Assembly: GCA_019321725.1 (NCBI GenBank) | Contig: CM033118.1 | Span: forward strand, 12,798,071 to 12,862,070 | Length of the DNA stretch: 64,000 nucleotides | DNA from: Paulownia fortunei | Lineage: Eukaryota; Streptophyta; Magnoliopsida; Lamiales; Paulowniaceae | Direction of reading: 5' to 3' | Shown here: piece by piece, positions 60,001-64,000 of the stretch | Layout: every line of letters begins with the position of its first letter | How positions within the stretch are numbered: position 1 is the first letter of the stretch | Translations under genes and position numbers: made by a program | Notes under the pieces: model-generated | The model's input: the letters and a program-made list of their open reading frames with translations, nothing else | The model's database searches: none | Told to the model about the DNA's origin: nothing

Positions 60001-62583
60001 TAGCTCTCTAAGTAAGTAATCCACTTTTTCCATTCATTATTCTAAACCTTCTGCATGGTAGGAAAGAGGATAGAGATAAGAATCTTGGTTGCATTTGGAT
60101 TCAAATATTTCGGAGATAAAAATTTCAGTTCATACTATTAAGTCAGTTGCATTTGTTTGCAGAGCCAGAAAAAAAAAATTGGGAACAACATTTGTTTTTT
60201 CATAAAAACAATAAATAAAGAGATATTTTTAATTTTTTAAGAAAGAATTTTAAAATTTAATAATTTTATATATAATTATTACTAATTTAAATTTTTTTAT
60301 GGAGTTGAGGGAGGCAGGCGCCACCCCTCCCCTACCTCCGTCCCTATTTGTTTGCATAATCTTGAATTATTAAGAATTTTTAAAATTTTTAGCATCATTA
60401 TTATGAATTTCAAATACAATTAATATTAAAGTCATTAAAATTCTTAACTTAAATTTTTTTTTTAAATCCAAATCTTTCAATCAAAATAAATGTAGGTGAC
60501 CTTTTGATATGTTGGTAACCCTTTACTTTGTTGAAAGTATTTGATTTGGTTTAAATCAACATTTTTTTTTTTTTTTTCAAGTTAGAGATCAAATACTTCA
60601 ACACGGAATTAAAGCTAAGTTTGAAAAAGTAATTTTCTACTCAGTAACAGTAACATAAAGTGAGAGGGAAGGTGGGTGCAAGAGCAAGACTGAAGCGCAA
60701 GACCATCAAAATTTCAAAATATTTGAGAATTAAAGTGATTTAGAGTAAGTACTAAAAATAAATAAAAACTAAAATAATTAGTCAATATGTATATTAAATA
60801 AGTAACTATTCGTATCTCAAATTTATTTTGGTAATATTTGACTTAACTAGCTCAAATTAAAAATGATAATTCTTTTTAACATTGACCTAATGGTTGAGTA
60901 AGATTTTTTATTTTTTATTTTTTTTTAGTAAGCCGTGAAAGATTAATAAAAGGAAAACAATTAAAATTATTATATCAAACTCATTATATAGCTTATAACT
61001 TTTGACTCGACTCTTTATTTTTTTTTCTTTTTTTTTTCTTGTCAAACTTTAATTTTTTCATCAATCATCACCAACAAATTCCTTCGTTATGTTCTATCTT
61101 TGATCACTTTTTAAACATTTCTTCTTACCCACAATCATCAACAATAGAGTTCTTTATAGATTTTATTCAAAAAATGACAGTGAATGAAGAATTTTATCAT
61201 TTTTTAAAGTGTAATTTATCAATTTTTAGTATGAAAAATCTAAGAATTTTAAAGCACACTAAAGTGAAGCTCCAACTCAAAGTCGCTAGAGCGCTACCTC
61301 TATGTGGATTTTACGTGATCTATTTGTATTGTAATGCAACAATTTTTAATCTCAACTTAGGCTAACTCTACATGATGTCTCAAATTATTTATGGTACGCA
61401 AGCATCTCCTAACTCATACAGAAATGTACTAATTAGGATGGGTCTCAAATTAGTGAATTTGTCTATCTATTAGCAAAGTAAACTTACATCTCTTCTTCAA
61501 ATCAAATAAAATTAATTCAAAACTGATGTGATCTTCATTTTTTATATTGATTGGTCAATCAAAATAGGATCCCATCTATCACGAATAAGTGCATTTCTTG
61601 AAATTTTCCGTTTGAAGCTTTAATAATTTGACCTTAGACTTATTATTAATTATTTCATCAAGAATTTCCACATTCTGATCTTTGATATAGATCTAAAAAA
61701 AATTCTAGACTCGAATTTGGAAACAATATAAAAAGGTCTAGTGGGATTTTGGATTGAGTTTGGATTTCTAGAGATAATAATTTTGACTGGGATTCAAAAT
61801 GCTAAAATTTAGTTTAAATCTAATTAGCTATAGGCTTAAATCAACTCAAAACAACTTTTATCTATCCATGGTTAGAAGTCTCCTATGTTTTATAGGCGGT
61901 GCAAAATATATAGGCGGTAAAAAATACATACTAAGTGCATCAAGTAAAGCATAAGGAATGATACTGAAACGGGTCTAACCCACAATTCATTGAAACCTAC
62001 ACTTTTAATATACACAAAAATTTAATATTTATTATATATGAATGTTATTATAGCTTTTTCGAAAATTGATCCAACAAGTTTAGCATAAGGTTAGGGCGGG
62101 CCTCGAGTTGATGAGGTAAATTGGGAATGGATCTCGAATATTAAAAATAAATAAAAAAGGAGTAGTGAAGTAGGAAAAGTCTTATGTTTTAACAAATTCG
62201 CTTTTTACCATTCTAGAAGACGTTGCATAAAATATTCCTTCCGTACCCTCACCCTATTCCCAAATATTATCCAAATATGGAAGCTACTACATTGCAAGCA
62301 TTACATATAAACTATATGATAAACATGCCCCTCAATTTCAAGATACAAACATTGGAATTGGACTACATGACAGAATTGCCAAACCCATTACAAATAGGAT
62401 GTGCATGCAAGTCATTTATGAATGGGGATCATAGAATTTTTGGCCTACCCAAAGTTGATTTGGACAAAGGAATTCTTAAATAAGCAATGACTAAATGCAC
62501 GTCTACCCGACACCAAGGTTGTTCAACTTTGACAGATTCACAAACAACATCCAGTTGACCCCTTAATTGGCTGCTAAATAACA

Positions 62584-62616
62584 CCCCACCCCACCCCACC
62601 CCCACCCCCCACCCCC
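62584..62616 (-). other. G-quadruplex-prone tract (minus strand)
   Basis: Six C-runs of 4, 4, 4, 5, 6 and 5 separated by single A on the plus strand give six G-runs with one-base loops on the minus strand, about 1 kb before the USP-like start codon. Confidence 0.75.
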
Positions 62617-63520
62617 TCTCCTCTCTTTTTTTCTCGCATAAACTTCTATACAAGAAAATTGTATTAAGCAAATTCAACTCAACTTCAAGCATAAATGTCT
62701 GTGAGAGAGATTTTCTAGCTTATTTTTTCAGTTAGTATGATACTCTCAAAGATTATTCGAAAAAACAAAATAAAGTTAATTCGAAGGACATATCATTTTG
62801 TCCCCAGACAAATAAGTACTAAAAGCATGGCGTACTAAAATTGAGTTTTCTTAATACTAGGAATTGTTAAAGAAAGAGCAGTGTGATCATATACCACCAC
62901 AAAGACCAGAACTGCTATAGAAATCATTGATTGGAAGAGCACTCTCGAACAAATTAAATCTAATTCTTTTTGAAATCTTAAGAAAAGATTTCTTCAAGTG
63001 GTCAAAATTCGAATACAAGGAGTTAGCTCGACTCGTCCGGGAAACCACCTCTCTATTTCTTCGCAAAGAGAACAACTACTTAGTCCCATAAAGTCAAGGC
63101 CTAAGCATAATTAATTTTTTGAAAATTCTTATCTACAAGGAGTAAGGAGTATTTCCAAACCAACGTGTTAGCAATGGAAACCGTTTTGATATATGAAACA
63201 CCTGGCATAGGTACCAAACCCACTCAAAAAACAAACTAAAAATAGAATAAAATAATATCTATTCTAGGTGTGTGTTTTAAGGTCATTTTCGTTATGACCT
63301 AGCATAACATTTATTTCAACTACCAGCCTAATAAGGGTCATTCTGCTTCATGGTAGGCACGTTGAAAAACGGCACCTTAGAAAATAGACGGAAAAAACAG
63401 ACAGAAGCAAGAAAATGATCCCCATGAACTTTTAAGATTGCAAGACTTTTAAGACCGCAAGACCTATGCATTAAAGAGGCAATCCTGTATTAGGCTTTCA
63501 CCTAAAATCCAACCCATATA

Positions 63521-63538
63521 CATATATATATATATATA
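63521..63538 (+). promoter_or_regulatory. TATA-rich stretch before the USP-like gene
   Basis: ATATATATATATATAT then AGG, about 90-105 bp upstream of the start codon, is in a plausible place for a TATA box. It may equally be a simple microsatellite. Confidence 0.35.
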
Positions 63539-63626
63539 GGACTTAAGCATACAAATACGCATACAAGTTAGAGCAGAATACACACAGTTCACAGAGGCTC
63601 CTAACGCACCTTAAACCAATACAAGA

Positions 63627-63939
63627 ATGCCAGGCTTGTGCATGAGTCATGCTGCAACGCGCATTCGTGTCCGCGTCAATTCACGTGTTCGAGTCCGTTC
63701 GCCTTCTCAGCAATACAAGAAGACTGCAAGTTTCATTAAAGCAGAAGAGAAGTCTGAGCTTTCAAATAAAGTCGATGATGAGTTCAGCTTCAACAGTTAC
63801 TTGCCTGAGTCTGAATGTGGGAACAGAGTCATGGTTGTGGTTGATTCCAGCCCTGAAGCTAAAGGGGCTCTCGAATGGGCACTGTCTCACACTGTTCAAA
63901 GCCAGGACACAATTATTCTTTTACATGTTGCCAAACAAG
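63627..63939 (+). CDS. Universal stress protein (UspA)-like protein, first exon, gene continues beyond the window
   Basis: From the ATG at 63627 one frame stays open through 104 codons to a GT donor (AAACAAG|GTAGTAG). The N-terminus is rich in Arg and Ser (RIRVRVNSRVRVRSPSQ). Residues about 67-101 match the first strand and helix of the UspA / adenine-nucleotide alpha-hydrolase-like fold (RVMVVVDSSPEAKGALEWAL, then QDTIILLHV). VVVDSS is where the nucleotide-binding loop begins. These plant proteins are linked to stress responses and often bind ATP. The distal glycine-rich ATP motif would lie in later exons outside the window. The start is chosen because it is the first ATG in frame with the domain. 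Confidence 0.78.
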
Positions 63940-64000
63940 GTAGTAGCACCTATTTTTCTTTCTTTGCTCAAATGATGGGCACAATTATATTGTTTTACCA

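Larger units (their letters stand above)
57034..63626. other. Gene-free region between the MADS and USP-like genes
   Basis: The first part is probably the MADS 3' UTR. It holds a T25 run (58863-58887), a (GT)n tract (59772-59795), a C-rich block (62584-62616) and an (AT)n tract (63521-63538). Open stretches at 61039-61365, 62223-62483 and 62887-63075 lack recognisable domains. Confidence 0.55.

Noticed and set aside
61039..61365. Plus-strand open stretch of 108 codons
   Set aside because: Amino-acid content mirrors AT-rich DNA, with no motif or gene structure.
62223..62483. Plus-strand open stretch of 86 codons
   Set aside because: No known motif, no promoter or splice evidence, and low-complexity composition. 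Probably chance.
62887..63075. Minus-strand open stretch of 62 codons
   Set aside because: No recognised domain on this strand. The plus strand reads a comparable short open stretch, and neither shows start context or splice partners. Unidentified, not called.
63649..63975. Plus-strand 108-codon frame over the USP exon
   Set aside because: Out of frame with the UspA motif. The frame from 63627 carries the conserved sequence.
1..64000. CRISPR arrays, bacterial operons or phage
   Set aside because: Introns, plant gene families and LTR elements show eukaryotic nuclear DNA. The tandem repeats lack spacer structure.

Overview
The window is AT-rich plant nuclear DNA. It has intron-split genes with GT..AG borders, plant-specific protein families and dense LTR retrotransposon debris. 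The MADS protein and the gene structures point to a eudicot; an asterid is possible, but that is a weak inference. There is one 100-N assembly gap (2398-2497).

Layout. 1-2.4 kb: a decayed Ty1/copia fragment (LTR 422-1006, gag-protease to about 2045, minus strand), then the gap. 2.5-5.0 kb: gene-free. 5.0-9.9 kb: a structurally complete but coding-dead copia element on the minus strand, with two LTRs, PBS, PPT and a 5-bp target duplication. 10-14.3 kb: gene-free. 14.36-16.86 kb: an intact four-exon gene for a reversibly glycosylated polypeptide / UDP-arabinopyranose mutase of 359 aa. 17-28.4 kb: gene-free, but holding a 1.05-kb Mutator-like inverted-repeat element with a 9-10 bp target duplication and a 41-bp minisatellite. 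28.45-57.03 kb: one FRUITFULL/APETALA1-like MADS-box gene of eight exons and 246 codons. Its fourth intron is about 21.3 kb. 57-63.6 kb: gene-free. 63.63 kb to the end: the first exon of a universal-stress-protein-like gene that runs off the window.

The MADS intron 4 is the most unusual part. It contains a 7.3-kb copia element whose gag is interrupted by a 2.2-kb solo-LTR-like insertion flanked by TATTG. It also contains a related large-LTR fragment, an 8.25-kb Ty3/gypsy element of the Tat/Ogre type and a 620-bp inverted-repeat element. The gypsy element carries an extra ORF on the opposite strand and a 4-copy tandem repeat of about 91 bp before its 3' LTR. All autonomous-type elements lie antisense to the MADS gene. 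The exon sizes (185, 79, 65, 100, 42, 42, 113, 115) still fit the AP1/FUL pattern, so the insertions have inflated the intron without breaking the reading frame.

The host genes are unrelated single-copy loci acting in separate processes: cell-wall arabinose supply, flowering/fruit development and stress response. Every transposon reading frame examined is broken by stops, frameshifts or deletions. Both copia reverse transcriptases have lost the first catalytic aspartate.
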